A stretch of DNA of 64,000 bases, taken from assembly GCA_964560875.1 (NCBI GenBank), contig CAZLMW010000006.1, positions 37,143 through 101,142 of the forward strand. The letters are read 5' to 3'. The position numbers and the translations under genes were made by a program. This document shows positions 26,760-38,044 of the stretch, in pieces. Source of the stretch: CAZLMW01 sp964560875. Its GTDB lineage: Bacteria; Myxococcota_A; UBA9042. Every line of letters begins with the position of its first letter. Position 1 is the first letter of the stretch. The notes beneath the pieces are model-generated. The model searched no databases and was not told the origin of the DNA. It saw nothing but the letters and a program-made list of their open reading frames with translations.

Positions 26760-28569
26760 CGGCTGCGAGCTCATCGGTGCCGTGCAGCGCGACATAGGAC
26801 GAGCGCACGCCCGGACAGCGGTCGCCAAGCGCGCACCCATCGCAAACCGCCGTCTTCTCAAAACCATCGGGCGGCTCGACGGTCCGAAGCGTCGGGACAC
26901 GATCGAGCGGACGCAACTCGGCCGGTAGGACGCACAAGGGCACGCCACATTCGCCGTCCAACCCGCGCCACGACAAACCCAGCGCCTCGGCGCGATCGAC
27001 CGCCGCGACCAAGAAGCGGACGACGGCCGAAGCGCGCGGCGTGATGTCGGCGCGGACCGGGACCAGGCCCGTGGATGCGCTGGCCCACGAGAAGACGAGC
27101 TCTGCGCGCCTGCCAAAACGATCGTGGACGAGGTCGGGAATCGCCGCGAGTTGCCGCGCATTCGCGCCGGTGATCACGCAATTCAGTCGCACGTTCACGC
27201 CCGCATCGAGCAGCTTCGCGGTGCCGATCAGCGTCTCGTCGAAGGTGCCCGGGCGGCGGGTGATCGCGTCGGAAACGCCAGCGGTCGCGCCATGGAGCGA
27301 CACGAACGCCTCGTCGAGCCCAGCGTCCGCGAGGGCCGCGGCGTACCCTTGCTCTGCGCATTGAATCGCGTTGGTCTGGATTTGGGTCCGCAGGCCGAGG
27401 CTCTTGGCGAGACGAACGTGGTCTGCGAGGCGTGGATCGAGCGTTGGTTCGCCGCCGGACAGCGACAAGAGCCCGACTCCATCGGCCGCCGCGCGCTCGA
27501 TTTCGGCTTGCACGCGTCCTGCGGTGACGGGCGGGCGGGTTCGGTCGACAAAACAGAACGTACAGGCCTGGTTGCAATGGAAGTTGACCCGCACGACGCG
27601 CTCATCGCGGTGCTCTCCATCGGCGTCGACATACCGCCCGGTCGAGAGGATCCCGTCGAGCTCGCTATCCCCGCTGTTCTGAGCCCGCGCGAGCAGCCAT
27701 CGCGCGGCCGTTTCGTCGAGCGGCACAAGCTCGGGGATCGAGCTGTCGGCTGCGATTGCCAACGGTACTCCCGGGCATTGGCCCTGCGCGGCGCAATCCC
27801 CACACGCGTCGATCCGCACCGAACCGCCCGCGGCGATCGAACGGGCGGCGACGAGCTCGGGAAAACGTCGGCGCCGGGGCAGAGCGCAAGGCGGCAAGGC
27901 GTGAGCGGGGTCGATTCGCAGGGGCAGCCCCGCCTCACGACAGCCGATCGCCAGGCCTTCGAGCGCGCCGATCATATCATCGAGCCTGGCGACCCATCCT
28001 GGCGGCGCTTCGGTGACGACCCGTGCCACCACACCAGCGACCCCGGGCAGACCTTGCTGTGGCCCAAACCGTCGTCCGATCTCGCCCGGCAACAGGCGCA
28101 CATCGCGCAGGTTTTTGGCGGTGATCGCGACGCTGATTTGCACGGCCAGCCCCGCGCCGATCGCCTCGGCGATGCCGCGCGACGTATATCGAAAACCGCC
28201 GGGTCGGGAGGTGAGCGCGTCCGATTGCGTGTCGACGGCGTTGAGGGCCACGATCACGCCGTGCAAACCGGCCGCGGCGAGCTTGGATGCAGCGTGGGGG
28301 TAGGCGAGCAGCATGCCGTTCGTCTCGAGCCAGACCGATCTCGAACCGCGGTCGGAGGCGCGCGTCACAAGCTCGTGGATGTCATCTCGCAAAAGCGGCT
28401 CGCCACCGCTCAGAACCACGTTTTGCGGGTCGTCTTCGAGCGCTTGAGCGACGCGGGCGATGACCGGCTCGGGGCCGAAATACGCCGGGTCATCGCTGTC
28501 GGCGCGCGCGTGGCAGAACCCACATCGCTGGTTGCAGCGCAGATTGGTGCGAACAAGAACGGTGTGCAT
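26731..28569 (-). CDS. tandem (twin-domain) radical SAM protein with auxiliary cysteine clusters
   Basis: A 612-residue protein with two complete radical SAM cores. Core 1 has C12-x3-C16-x2-C19, SGGEP (54-58) and an ETNG motif. Core 2 has C332-x3-C336-x2-C339 and SGGEP (371-375). Each core ends with the same auxiliary set: a CxLP Cys (C228; C546) and a C-x2-C-x5-C-P-G group (C256, C259, C265; C576, C579, C585). Each half could therefore hold its SAM cluster plus an extra iron-sulfur cluster, as in SPASM-like peptide-modifying enzymes. The gene starts 21 bp after the giant Cys-rich lipoprotein gene, so they are probably cotranscribed. The reaction is unknown; modification of that lipoprotein is a hypothesis. 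Confidence 0.88.
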   Translation of the reverse strand: MHTVLVRTNLRCNQRCGFCHARADSDDPAYFGPEPVIARVAQALEDDPQNVVLSGGEPLLRDDIHELVTRASDRGSRSVWLETNGMLLAYPHAASKLAAAGLHGVIVALNAVDTQSDALTSRPGGFRYTSRGIAEAIGAGLAVQISVAITAKNLRDVRLLPGEIGRRFGPQQGLPGVAGVVARVVTEAPPGWVARLDDMIGALEGLAIGCREAGLPLRIDPAHALPPCALPRRRRFPELVAARSIAAGGSVRIDACGDCAAQGQCPGVPLAIAADSSIPELVPLDETAARWLLARAQNSGDSELDGILSTGRYVDADGEHRDERVVRVNFHCNQACTFCFVDRTRPPVTAGRVQAEIERAAADGVGLLSLSGGEPTLDPRLADHVRLAKSLGLRTQIQTNAIQCAEQGYAAALADAGLDEAFVSLHGATAGVSDAITRRPGTFDETLIGTAKLLDAGVNVRLNCVITGANARQLAAIPDLVHDRFGRRAELVFSWASASTGLVPVRADITPRASAVVRFLVAAVDRAEALGLSWRGLDGECGVPLCVLPAELRPLDRVPTLRTVEPPDGFEKTAVCDGCALGDRCPGVRSSYVALHGTDELAAVTLAAASSA

Positions 28570-28590
28570 GGCCTGCCCGCGTTGGTCGGA

Positions 28591-31500
28591 CTACTTCGTG
28601 AGCGGGGCCGTGATCATGTACAGCGACCCGACACCTTCCCAGGCGAGCGAATACCGTTCGCCCTTGGGGCCGATGACCAGCTCGGACAACCCGCCGGACG
28701 CGGCGATCGGGAGCGCGCTGCCCTGGCCGGAGAAGCTGCCGGCGACCGAACCAAGGTCGACGCCCTTGAAGGAGCTGTCGTCGCTCGGCTCGATGCGGAA
28801 GAGCTTGATGACCGACGTGCCCGGAGCGACCCAGGCCGCGAGGAAGTGCGTCTTGCCCGGCAGCTCAGCCACGCGGAATGCGCGAATGGTCGCGGTCGTC
28901 GCGGCCGCCTTGGGAACGTCGTGCACGATCGCCACTTTCGGTGATGGCAGAGGTGCCTGGTCGGGGTGGACGCGGGCGAACGCGAGGAATCCGCGCTGGT
29001 TGTTCGACGATTCGCACGTTCCGGAAACAAGCACGCCGATGCGCTTGACGTCGGGATCGTAGCTGGCCTCGGCGGCGACATAAGCGGGGCTCGTGCAGGC
29101 AAGGCCGACCCCGGTCAGGACGACTGTGCCTTTCGCGGCGAGTTTTCCGGACGCGTCGATCCGCGTCGCCGTCAGCGCTGGCACGTTCTTGGCGCCTGAC
29201 TTGAGGAAGTTGGAGACGGTCGTCACAACGGCTCCGGTCGTCCATGCGGTCAGCGATGGCCGGTCGGCGTAGACCTGCTCGACGTGGCCGGTCAGCGCGG
29301 CGGTCGGAAGCAAGAGACCACCGTTTGCGCCCCACTTGCCGACAACGTTGCCCGAGTAGACGACCGGTCCCGCCGTTCCGGGACGAACGAGCAACCCGCC
29401 GAGCTGGGCAGGGTCCTGCTTGTTGGAGACGGGGCCGGCGGTGAGCAGCGACATCGCAGGGCGCCCGGCGAGAGGCACGATGTTGCCCGATGGGCACTTG
29501 GCGGCCACGGACATCGCCGCGTCTGCACCGTTGAGACCCACGAGCGCCACCCGCGCCTGCCCGCCATGGGTCTTGGCAACGCAGCCGCTCTGTTTGCCGC
29601 CGCCTTCGAGCCACCCGAGCACCAGCGCTTCATAGGTGGACGGATGCGCCGCGAGCTGCGGCTGAGTCGCGCACCAATCGAGGTTTCCGGTCGGGCTCGG
29701 CGTCTTGAGAACCCGGTAGTCCGGCGCGGCCACGCTCGGTGGCAAGACGGCCGTGAAGACCTTCGAGTAGTTGCCGATCGCGACCGAGCATTCGTTCGTT
29801 TGGGCGGCGATCCACAGCCTCGGTACCGACCCCATGGGACCTGTCGCGCTCTCTTGCCAGCGCAGGGTTGGCCGCATCGGCTGAGCCGCCACAACTCCCG
29901 GCACGGGCACTTTGACGGGCCCCGCTTTCTGGCCGTTCGTCGTCAGGCACAGGCCTTTGACGCAGCCGTGCATCGGGCCACACGTCGTGACGTTCACGCA
30001 GCCCTTGGCGGGCAAACATGTCGTCACTTCGCAGGCGTCCGTCTTGGCGTTGTTCGTGCATTGGACAACGGTGCCAGCCTCGCACTTGCCGTCCTTGCAG
30101 GTGTCCTTCGTCGTGCACTTGTCGCCGTCTTCGCAGCTGCCCGCAGCGGGCTTGTGGTTGCATCCGTCCGCTTGGGTACACGTATCGAGCGTGCATGGAT
30201 TCGTGTCGTCGCAGGCCTTCGCCGCGTCTCCCTTGCACGCTCCGGCAACGCAGCTATCTGCGCCGGTGCATGTATCGCCGTCATCGCAGGTCCCGCCGCT
30301 GATGGCGCTCCACTTGTTCGGGTCGTTCGCGGCGATGCAGGCCAGGCAAAGCTGCTTGGGGTGCTTTGTGCTGTCCTTGATGCACGCGCCATCGACGCGG
30401 CAGAAGCCGGCCTTGACCTGGTGGCGGCACTGGCCGTCGAGGCACCCGTCGAGCGTGCAGTCGAGCCCGTCGCTCGCACAGGCGCTGCCGTTCTTCTTCT
30501 TGGTGAACACGCAGCCGCCCAGGGTCGTGCAGGCGTCTTCGGTGCAGTCGTCGCTGTCGTCGCAGGTGATCTTGGCCCCGGTGCACTGCTTGCCGAGGCA
30601 GGTGTCGTCCTTGGTGCACTTGTCGCCGTCGTCGCAGCTGCCCTTGATCGCCTTGTTGATGCAGCCGTCGCCGCCGGGCGCAGATGGGTTGCAGGCGTCG
30701 GTGGTGCAGGGGTTGCCATCGTTGCAGTCCGCCTTCTTGCCAACGCACTTGCCGGCCTTCGTGCACGTCTCCGAGGTGGTGCAGCCGTTGCCGTCCTTGC
30801 AGCCGTTGCCCGCCAGGATCGACCAGCCGTAGACGCTGGTGAGCGGGTTGCAGCCCTCGCACTGTTTGGCTGGATGCAGCGCGCCACCGGACAAACACGC
30901 GCCGCTGATCAGGCAGAAGTCCTTGGCGATGGTCGTGTGTTTGCACGTCGCCTTGACGCACTCGTCGACGGTGCACGGCACGTTGTCATCGGGGCACGCG
31001 CTGCCGTCAAGGGCTGCGGCGTGGACACACTTGGCGGTCGATGGATCGCAGCTGTCGTCGGTGCAGGCGTTGCCGTCATCGCAGCTCTTGGGTGTGCCCC
31101 CGCACTTGCCACTGAGGCACAGGTCTCCGGACGTGCACTTATCGCCGTCGTCGCACTTGTTGGCGTGCAGCGAGATATGCGTGCAGCCCAATTCCGCCAC
31201 GCATGCGTCCTTCGTGCACGTGTTCTTGTCGTCGCAATCGATGGCCTTGCCCTGGCACGTCGCGGCGCCACAGACATCGTTGGTGGTGCATTTGTCGCCG
31301 TCGTTGCACGAGGCACCGGCCTTGAGCGGCGGGTTGGAGCAGCCCTGGCCAAGCACGCAGGAATCGGCGGTGCAGGGGTTCTTGTCGTCGCAGTCCTTGT
31401 CGAACTCGCACGGGCAGACCAATTGTCCGGCCACGCACTTGGACGCCACGCAATGGTCGCCCTTGGTGCACTTGTCGCCGTCGTCACACTTGAGCGGCGC

Positions 31501-32976
31501 GGGCTTGTTCGTGCAGCCATACGACGGCGCGCAGCTGTCGATCGTGCAGTCGTTGGAGTCGTCGCAGTCGGCGGCCGGGATGGCTGTTCCCGCACACTTG
31601 CCGGCGACGCAGAAGTCTTTCTTGGTGCACTTGTCGGAGTCGTCGCACGGCTTGCTTTCGGCCTTGAACGTGCAGCCGTTGGTCGAGTCACAGGAGTCCG
31701 CCGTGCACTGGTTGTTGTCGACGCACTTGGCGGGCGTCCCCTTGCACGTGCCCTGCGAGCAGGTGTCGAACGTTGTGCACTTGTCGCCGTCGTCGCACGG
31801 CGATCCATCGAGCACGGTCCAGTTCTTCGAGTCGAGCTGCGGGCTGCAGATCATGCACGGGTTGCCCGATGCGGTGCCGCCAGCTGCGATGCAGGTGCCG
31901 CCGATCTTGCATACGGCGACACTGGGGATGGCGACGCAGTTGCCGCCTTTGCAGACGTCGTCGGTGCACGGATCGGTATCGGCCACGCAGCCGCCGTCGT
32001 TCTTCGGGCTGTGCACGCAGCCGAACCCTTCGATGCATGAATCCGCTGTGCACGGGTTGGCGTCGTCGCAATCGGTCTTGCCGCCCGACTTGCAGCCGCC
32101 GTCTTTGCACGACCCATCGAGGGTGCACGGGTCGTCGTCGGTGCAGGTGCCCGCGTTGGACAGGTGCACGCAACCGGCGTCCTTGGCGCAGCTATCGTTG
32201 GTGCACACGTTGTTGTCGTTGCAGACAATCACCGTCCCGTTGCAGTCGCTTGTGTCGGTGCAGTTGGTGGCTTTGGTGCACTTGTCGCCATCGTCGCAGG
32301 GCCCGGTCGTCGCGCCGGTCCACCCCTCGCTAAACACCTCGGGGTTGCAGCGGTTGCACGGTTTGGTTGGGTCGACGGCGTCCTTGGCGTAGCAGGTGTG
32401 ATCGATCAGGCAGTGCTCGGGGCGCAGCTTCGACTCGCATTTGCCCGCTTTGCAGACATCGATCGTGCACTCGAGCGCGTCTCCGTTGCAGGGCGAACCG
32501 TCCGCGAACTGCAGGTGGCTGCACCCGTTGGTGCCGCAGCTGTCGACCGTGCATGCGTTGCCGTCATCGCACTTGGGTCCCGACACCGCGCACAAGCCGA
32601 GCGAGCACTTGCCGGGCGCCGGGCATTTTTCGCCGTCATCGCACGCGGTGCCGTTGGGCAACGGGTTGGCCACACAGCAGCCGACCTCGCAATAGGCTTC
32701 GACGCAGGCACCACCAAAAGCGCAGTCCTCAGCGGCCTTGCACGGCACACACGGGCCGGTGTCCCCGATGTCCGCCGCCGCGTCGATCTGACCTGCATCG
32801 ACCGTGACGATGTCTTTTTCGACCGTGGTGCAGACACCCTGGACGCAGATGGCTCCGTCTGGGCAGTGGGTCGCGTTGACGCACTGGAACGCGGGCTCAG
32901 GCAAAGGATCGCCGCAGCCGGATGCGCCGATAAGCAGGCACAAGAACACCAACTCGACGGCCGCGGACACCCCCAT
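28591..32976 (-). CDS. giant cysteine-rich repeat lipoprotein
   Basis: A 1461-residue surface lipoprotein; ATG 32976 gives signal lipobox ASGC, and an earlier ATG (33030) is in frame. About 1000 residues consist of some thirty Cys-rich units, mostly of the form CDDGDKCTxxDxCxxGxCxG or CDDxNxCTxDxCxxxxGCxH, a repeat type typical of myxobacterial secreted proteins. The last 370 residues have few Cys and resemble a beta-rich propeller or lectin-like domain (LVLGWLEGGG, GLLVRPGTAGPVVYSG, HFLAAWVAPG). The radical SAM gene follows after 21 bp. The many paired Cys could form disulfides, bind metal, or be enzyme substrates. No enzymatic domain is visible. Confidence 0.88.
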   Translation of the reverse strand: MGVSAAVELVFLCLLIGASGCGDPLPEPAFQCVNATHCPDGAICVQGVCTTVEKDIVTVDAGQIDAAADIGDTGPCVPCKAAEDCAFGGACVEAYCEVGCCVANPLPNGTACDDGEKCPAPGKCSLGLCAVSGPKCDDGNACTVDSCGTNGCSHLQFADGSPCNGDALECTIDVCKAGKCESKLRPEHCLIDHTCYAKDAVDPTKPCNRCNPEVFSEGWTGATTGPCDDGDKCTKATNCTDTSDCNGTVIVCNDNNVCTNDSCAKDAGCVHLSNAGTCTDDDPCTLDGSCKDGGCKSGGKTDCDDANPCTADSCIEGFGCVHSPKNDGGCVADTDPCTDDVCKGGNCVAIPSVAVCKIGGTCIAAGGTASGNPCMICSPQLDSKNWTVLDGSPCDDGDKCTTFDTCSQGTCKGTPAKCVDNNQCTADSCDSTNGCTFKAESKPCDDSDKCTKKDFCVAGKCAGTAIPAADCDDSNDCTIDSCAPSYGCTNKPAPLKCDDGDKCTKGDHCVASKCVAGQLVCPCEFDKDCDDKNPCTADSCVLGQGCSNPPLKAGASCNDGDKCTTNDVCGAATCQGKAIDCDDKNTCTKDACVAELGCTHISLHANKCDDGDKCTSGDLCLSGKCGGTPKSCDDGNACTDDSCDPSTAKCVHAAALDGSACPDDNVPCTVDECVKATCKHTTIAKDFCLISGACLSGGALHPAKQCEGCNPLTSVYGWSILAGNGCKDGNGCTTSETCTKAGKCVGKKADCNDGNPCTTDACNPSAPGGDGCINKAIKGSCDDGDKCTKDDTCLGKQCTGAKITCDDSDDCTEDACTTLGGCVFTKKKNGSACASDGLDCTLDGCLDGQCRHQVKAGFCRVDGACIKDSTKHPKQLCLACIAANDPNKWSAISGGTCDDGDTCTGADSCVAGACKGDAAKACDDTNPCTLDTCTQADGCNHKPAAGSCEDGDKCTTKDTCKDGKCEAGTVVQCTNNAKTDACEVTTCLPAKGCVNVTTCGPMHGCVKGLCLTTNGQKAGPVKVPVPGVVAAQPMRPTLRWQESATGPMGSVPRLWIAAQTNECSVAIGNYSKVFTAVLPPSVAAPDYRVLKTPSPTGNLDWCATQPQLAAHPSTYEALVLGWLEGGGKQSGCVAKTHGGQARVALVGLNGADAAMSVAAKCPSGNIVPLAGRPAMSLLTAGPVSNKQDPAQLGGLLVRPGTAGPVVYSGNVVGKWGANGGLLLPTAALTGHVEQVYADRPSLTAWTTGAVVTTVSNFLKSGAKNVPALTATRIDASGKLAAKGTVVLTGVGLACTSPAYVAAEASYDPDVKRIGVLVSGTCESSNNQRGFLAFARVHPDQAPLPSPKVAIVHDVPKAAATTATIRAFRVAELPGKTHFLAAWVAPGTSVIKLFRIEPSDDSSFKGVDLGSVAGSFSGQGSALPIAASGGLSELVIGPKGERYSLAWEGVGSLYMITAPLTK

Positions 32977-33236
32977 CGTCGTGGAAGCGGAGCTCTCGCG
33001 AACGCTGCTTGTGTCCGATCCTGGCTGCACACCGGCTCCGAGTCGCGCGGCCTGCCCGTCGCGGCGGTAGTCCGTCCGCGTTTGGACGAACCGGTACCCC
33101 GCGGCCAGAGGCCAGCGACAGTATGCTTCAGCCCGGCTCTTTTACAATTGCAAACACGCTACTGCGATGCCATGCAGGGGCCTGTTCGCCCGCCGCGGAT
33201 GACGATGCCCGAAGCTGTCGGAAGTGGATGGGCGGT

Positions 33237-35156
<1,920 letters not shown>

Positions 35157-35286
35157 ACCCCGGTTGTCGTTCGAATGCGCGCCTCATGACGCGACGCGCG
35201 GGCCCTGTCAAGCGTAATTCGCCACCGCGCCGCGTCCAATGCGGTCGATTCCGCAATTGTTTCAGACGGTTATTCTGCCGTTTTGG

Positions 35287-35691
35287 CTATGCGCCGACGT
35301 GGACCACAACCTCGCGGGTTCCACCGTGGCGCCGGTGCTCCCACAGGAAGATGCCCTGCCACGTGCCCAATGCGAGCTTGCCGTTGATGACCGGGATCGA
35401 CAGCGACGTCGCGGTCAGGGCCGCCTTGATGTGCGCGGGCATATCGTCGGGGCCTTCAGCGGTGTGCGTATAGGCCGGATCGTTTTCCGGCACGAGCCGC
35501 TTCAAGAACGCCTCGAGATCACGCCGCGCGCTCGGGTCGGCGTTTTCCTGGATCGTGAGACTGCAGGACGTGTGCCGCACGAAAAGCGTGCAGAGTCCGT
35601 CGGTGCGATGATCGGCGAGCGCAGCCCGCACCGAGCCGGTGATCTCGTGCAGGCCCTGGCTGTCGGGCCGGATGCGCAGCGTGCGAATCAC
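35287..35691 (-). CDS. yjbQ: YjbQ family protein (UPF0047)
   Basis: A 134-residue cytoplasmic protein of the YjbQ fold, a family with reported weak thiamine phosphate synthase activity. The conserved set is present: RHTSCSLTIQENADP (central His and Cys), a YTHTAEGPDDMPAHIK metal-site loop, and the C-terminal LGTWQGIFLWEHRRHG. Length is normal. It starts 6 bp after the FKBP lipoprotein gene on the same strand, so the two are probably one transcript, perhaps running on to the GCS2-CBS gene 130 bp later. The physiological role of the family remains open. Confidence 0.93.
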   Translation of the reverse strand: MIRTLRIRPDSQGLHEITGSVRAALADHRTDGLCTLFVRHTSCSLTIQENADPSARRDLEAFLKRLVPENDPAYTHTAEGPDDMPAHIKAALTATSLSIPVINGKLALGTWQGIFLWEHRRHGGTREVVVHVGA

Positions 35692-35697
35692 GTCGGT

Positions 35698-36798
35698 CTA
35701 CTGGACGATCTGCTTGAGCTCGAAATCGAAGACCAACATGCCCTGCGGCGCGCCGGGGCGGCCTTTGAGGGCGAGCTCTTCGGGGATCCAGAAGCGGCGT
35801 TTTTCGCCTTCGACCATCATCTGGATGCCGTCTTTCCAGCCCTGCATCGGTGCTTGACCCAGCGGGAAGACAGCCGGCTGGCCACGCATCTTGCTGCTGT
35901 CGAGGAGCTGGCCGGTCGATGTCCAGCCGTCGAGATCGAGTTTGACCACGTTTTGCAGCGTCGGCTTCTTGGTGCCGGTGCCCTTCTTGAGGATCTTCCA
36001 TGCGAGGCCGGACTTTTCCCTGGTCGCGTCCTTGGGCGGCGCGGTCAGGTTCTTGGGCGCCTCGGGCGGCTTGGGAGCGGGCTTGAAGCCGAGCAGCTCG
36101 ACGTCGAAGACCAACATGCCCTTGGGGTCGCGGCCCTGGTAGGCGAGCTTCTCGGGGATCCAGAAGCGACGCTTCTCGCCGACGACCATCAGTTGCAGCC
36201 CCTCGGTCCAGCCCGAGATGACCTGGTTGAGGCCGAACTCGAGCGGGTTGCCGTGTTTGTACGACGCGTCGAAGTTCGTGCCATCGGTCTGCCAGCCGAT
36301 GTAGTGGCACTTGACCACGTCGCGCGGGCCCGGGTGCTTGTCGCCGGTGCCTTTCTTGAGGACCTTGGACATCAGGCCGCTGGGCGTCTTGGTGGCGTCG
36401 GCGGGCGGGGCGGCGACGTCGGCCGGGGCAGGGAGACCACCGGGACCCTTGGCGCGGGCCATGATCGCCTTGTCGTCGTTCCAATCGACCGAGTCGAAGC
36501 CTTTTCCGGCGGCAGGCTTGGCTGCAGCCGCGGCGGGATTGGCGGCTGTCGGATTTGCTGCTGTGGGATTGGCGGCTGGCGGCGTGGCGGCGGCGGGATC
36601 GGCAGCCTTACCAGCTTCGGCGCCGGCCTTCTTGGCCTCCGCGGCTTGCTTGGCTATGGCGTTTTCGCCGGCAGCTGCTGCGGGCTTTTTGGCCTCGGCA
36701 GGTTTGGATTCGTTCTTCTTTCCGCACGCGGTGGCCAGCGCGGCGGCGGTGATGAATGTGATACTGAGGGCAAAAAGGCCACGAGGTGTCGTGTTCAT
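35698..36798 (-). CDS. lipoprotein with two FKBP-type prolyl isomerase domains
   Basis: A 366-residue envelope folding catalyst. ATG 36798 gives a lipoprotein signal (lipobox ATAC), then a Lys/Ala-rich helical stretch and a PTAANPTAANP repeat linker. Two FKBP domains follow (about 125-235 and 245-366). Each shows KVLKKGTG/KILKKGTG, a VVKCHYIGW or VVKLDLDGW strand, the GWTEGLQLMVVGEKRRFWIPEKLAY or GWKDGIQMMVEGEKRRFWIPEELAL core, and an LVFDVELL/LVFDFELK end. Both domains lack part of the usual Phe-rich active pocket (the FDSS-like segment is FDAS in the first and LDSS in the second), so one may be chaperone-only. The tandem likely arose by internal duplication. Confidence 0.9.
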   Translation of the reverse strand: MNTTPRGLFALSITFITAAALATACGKKNESKPAEAKKPAAAAGENAIAKQAAEAKKAGAEAGKAADPAAATPPAANPTAANPTAANPAAAAAKPAAGKGFDSVDWNDDKAIMARAKGPGGLPAPADVAAPPADATKTPSGLMSKVLKKGTGDKHPGPRDVVKCHYIGWQTDGTNFDASYKHGNPLEFGLNQVISGWTEGLQLMVVGEKRRFWIPEKLAYQGRDPKGMLVFDVELLGFKPAPKPPEAPKNLTAPPKDATREKSGLAWKILKKGTGTKKPTLQNVVKLDLDGWTSTGQLLDSSKMRGQPAVFPLGQAPMQGWKDGIQMMVEGEKRRFWIPEELALKGRPGAPQGMLVFDFELKQIVQ

Positions 36799-36904
36799 GG
36801 CGCCGGACTCTGCCCGACCATGACTTGCGCTGCAAGCGATGTATCCGGTATGTGTGCGCGCCGTGCGAGCACTATCCCAGCAGCCCACCCGTCTCCGTTT
36901 CACC

Positions 36905-37957
36905 ATGCGTCGCCAGCTGCTCGCGACGTCCCTTGTTTTTGCGCTTGCCGCTGTGTCCATGCCACCAGCGTCCGTCGAAGCCGGCGGAAAAGCCCATTAC
37001 ACGAAGCTGCATCGCAAGGGCAAAGCCAAGACGGTCCTCAACGACCAATGGGCCGCGCTGCTCAAGAAAGCCAAGAAGCGCCGCAAGCCGGTCGTGGTCA
37101 TGTTCTCGGCCGATTGGTGCGCGCCGTGCAAGGCCATCAAGGACTTCATGAACAGCAGCACCGCTGTTCAAAAGGCGCTGCGCAAGGGCACTTTTGTCAT
37201 CATCGACGTCGACGAATACCGCGGGCCGGCCCATCGGCTGATCAACGGCGTCAACCCGACCAAGCTGCCGACCATCGTGCGCGTCGACTACCGCGGCAAT
37301 CGCGTCGTTCAATGCTACGGGTCCGACCTTGGCCTGCTGAGCGAGGATTCGGTCGCTCACAACATCAAGCGGCTCTTCAAGGGCAAGTCGCCGTCCAAGC
37401 CGTTTTACCGCGGCAAGAGCAAGGTCGAGTCCGAGCTGCAACGCAAGCAGTCCACCGCCCAGGATCGCAAGATGAAGGGCGTGCCCGAGATCGAGGCGAA
37501 GATTCGAACCGCCGCCGGTGGCATGTTCACGATGCGCCTCATCATCCGCAATCACGACGGCCCCCGGCGCTGGTACATCCTGCCGACGTCCATCGGCGCA
37601 AAGCTCAAGACCAACCCGAAGGTCGCGCACTGGGAGCAGGTGAAGTGGGACGAGCACGTCCGCGCCAACTTCCGGCGCTACGTCGGTTCTCCGGGCTTTA
37701 TCGCGATCCCGGTCGCCGGCTACGGCAAGGTCGACCTCGGCCGCTGGACGATGTTCGGTAACCCCGCCGCCAAGACGCTCACGGTTTGGAAACTCAACCG
37801 CCTCGTGGTCGATGGTGATGCCGCCGAATTCATGCAAAAACTGCCCTACGAACTGACGCTCAAGAAGTCTGGCAAACACAAGGTCACGGCGCGCGGCGCT
37901 GGTGGTAAAGTGGAAATGAGCGTGGCCCACAAGTTCGAGGTCCCGCTGCGCAAGTAG
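36905..37957 (+). CDS. secreted thioredoxin-domain protein
   Basis: A 350-residue exported protein. ATG 36905 (MRRQLLATSLVF) gives a signal peptide ending near SVEAGGKA; the frame upstream lacks one. A thioredoxin domain with WCAPC (C72, C75) spans about 45-150, including the cis-Pro strand LPTIVRVDYRGN. The C-terminal 190 residues form a separate beta-rich domain (MRLIIRNHDGPRRWYILP, GSPGFIAIPVAGYGKVDL) that I do not recognise. It is divergent from the FKBP lipoprotein gene, so the 106-bp gap holds promoters for two envelope folding factors. The likely role is periplasmic thiol redox, with the extra domain perhaps conferring specificity. Confidence 0.88.
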   Translation: MRRQLLATSLVFALAAVSMPPASVEAGGKAHYTKLHRKGKAKTVLNDQWAALLKKAKKRRKPVVVMFSADWCAPCKAIKDFMNSSTAVQKALRKGTFVIIDVDEYRGPAHRLINGVNPTKLPTIVRVDYRGNRVVQCYGSDLGLLSEDSVAHNIKRLFKGKSPSKPFYRGKSKVESELQRKQSTAQDRKMKGVPEIEAKIRTAAGGMFTMRLIIRNHDGPRRWYILPTSIGAKLKTNPKVAHWEQVKWDEHVRANFRRYVGSPGFIAIPVAGYGKVDLGRWTMFGNPAAKTLTVWKLNRLVVDGDAAEFMQKLPYELTLKKSGKHKVTARGAGGKVEMSVAHKFEVPLRK

Positions 37958-38044
37958 CGTCCAGGGTGCCGCCCGGCGCCCATTTTTCTTCGCTGTCCCG
38001 ATCCGCGGTCGCTCCGGCCGCTTGCCCTTTTCCTGCGTGTTGTC

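Noticed and set aside
29284..32040. Very long open frame on the plus strand opposite the giant Cys-rich lipoprotein.
   Set aside because: It mirrors the repeated codon pattern of the minus-strand gene in a GC-rich genome, has no ribosome site or domain, and the minus frame has clear lipoprotein and Cys-repeat logic.
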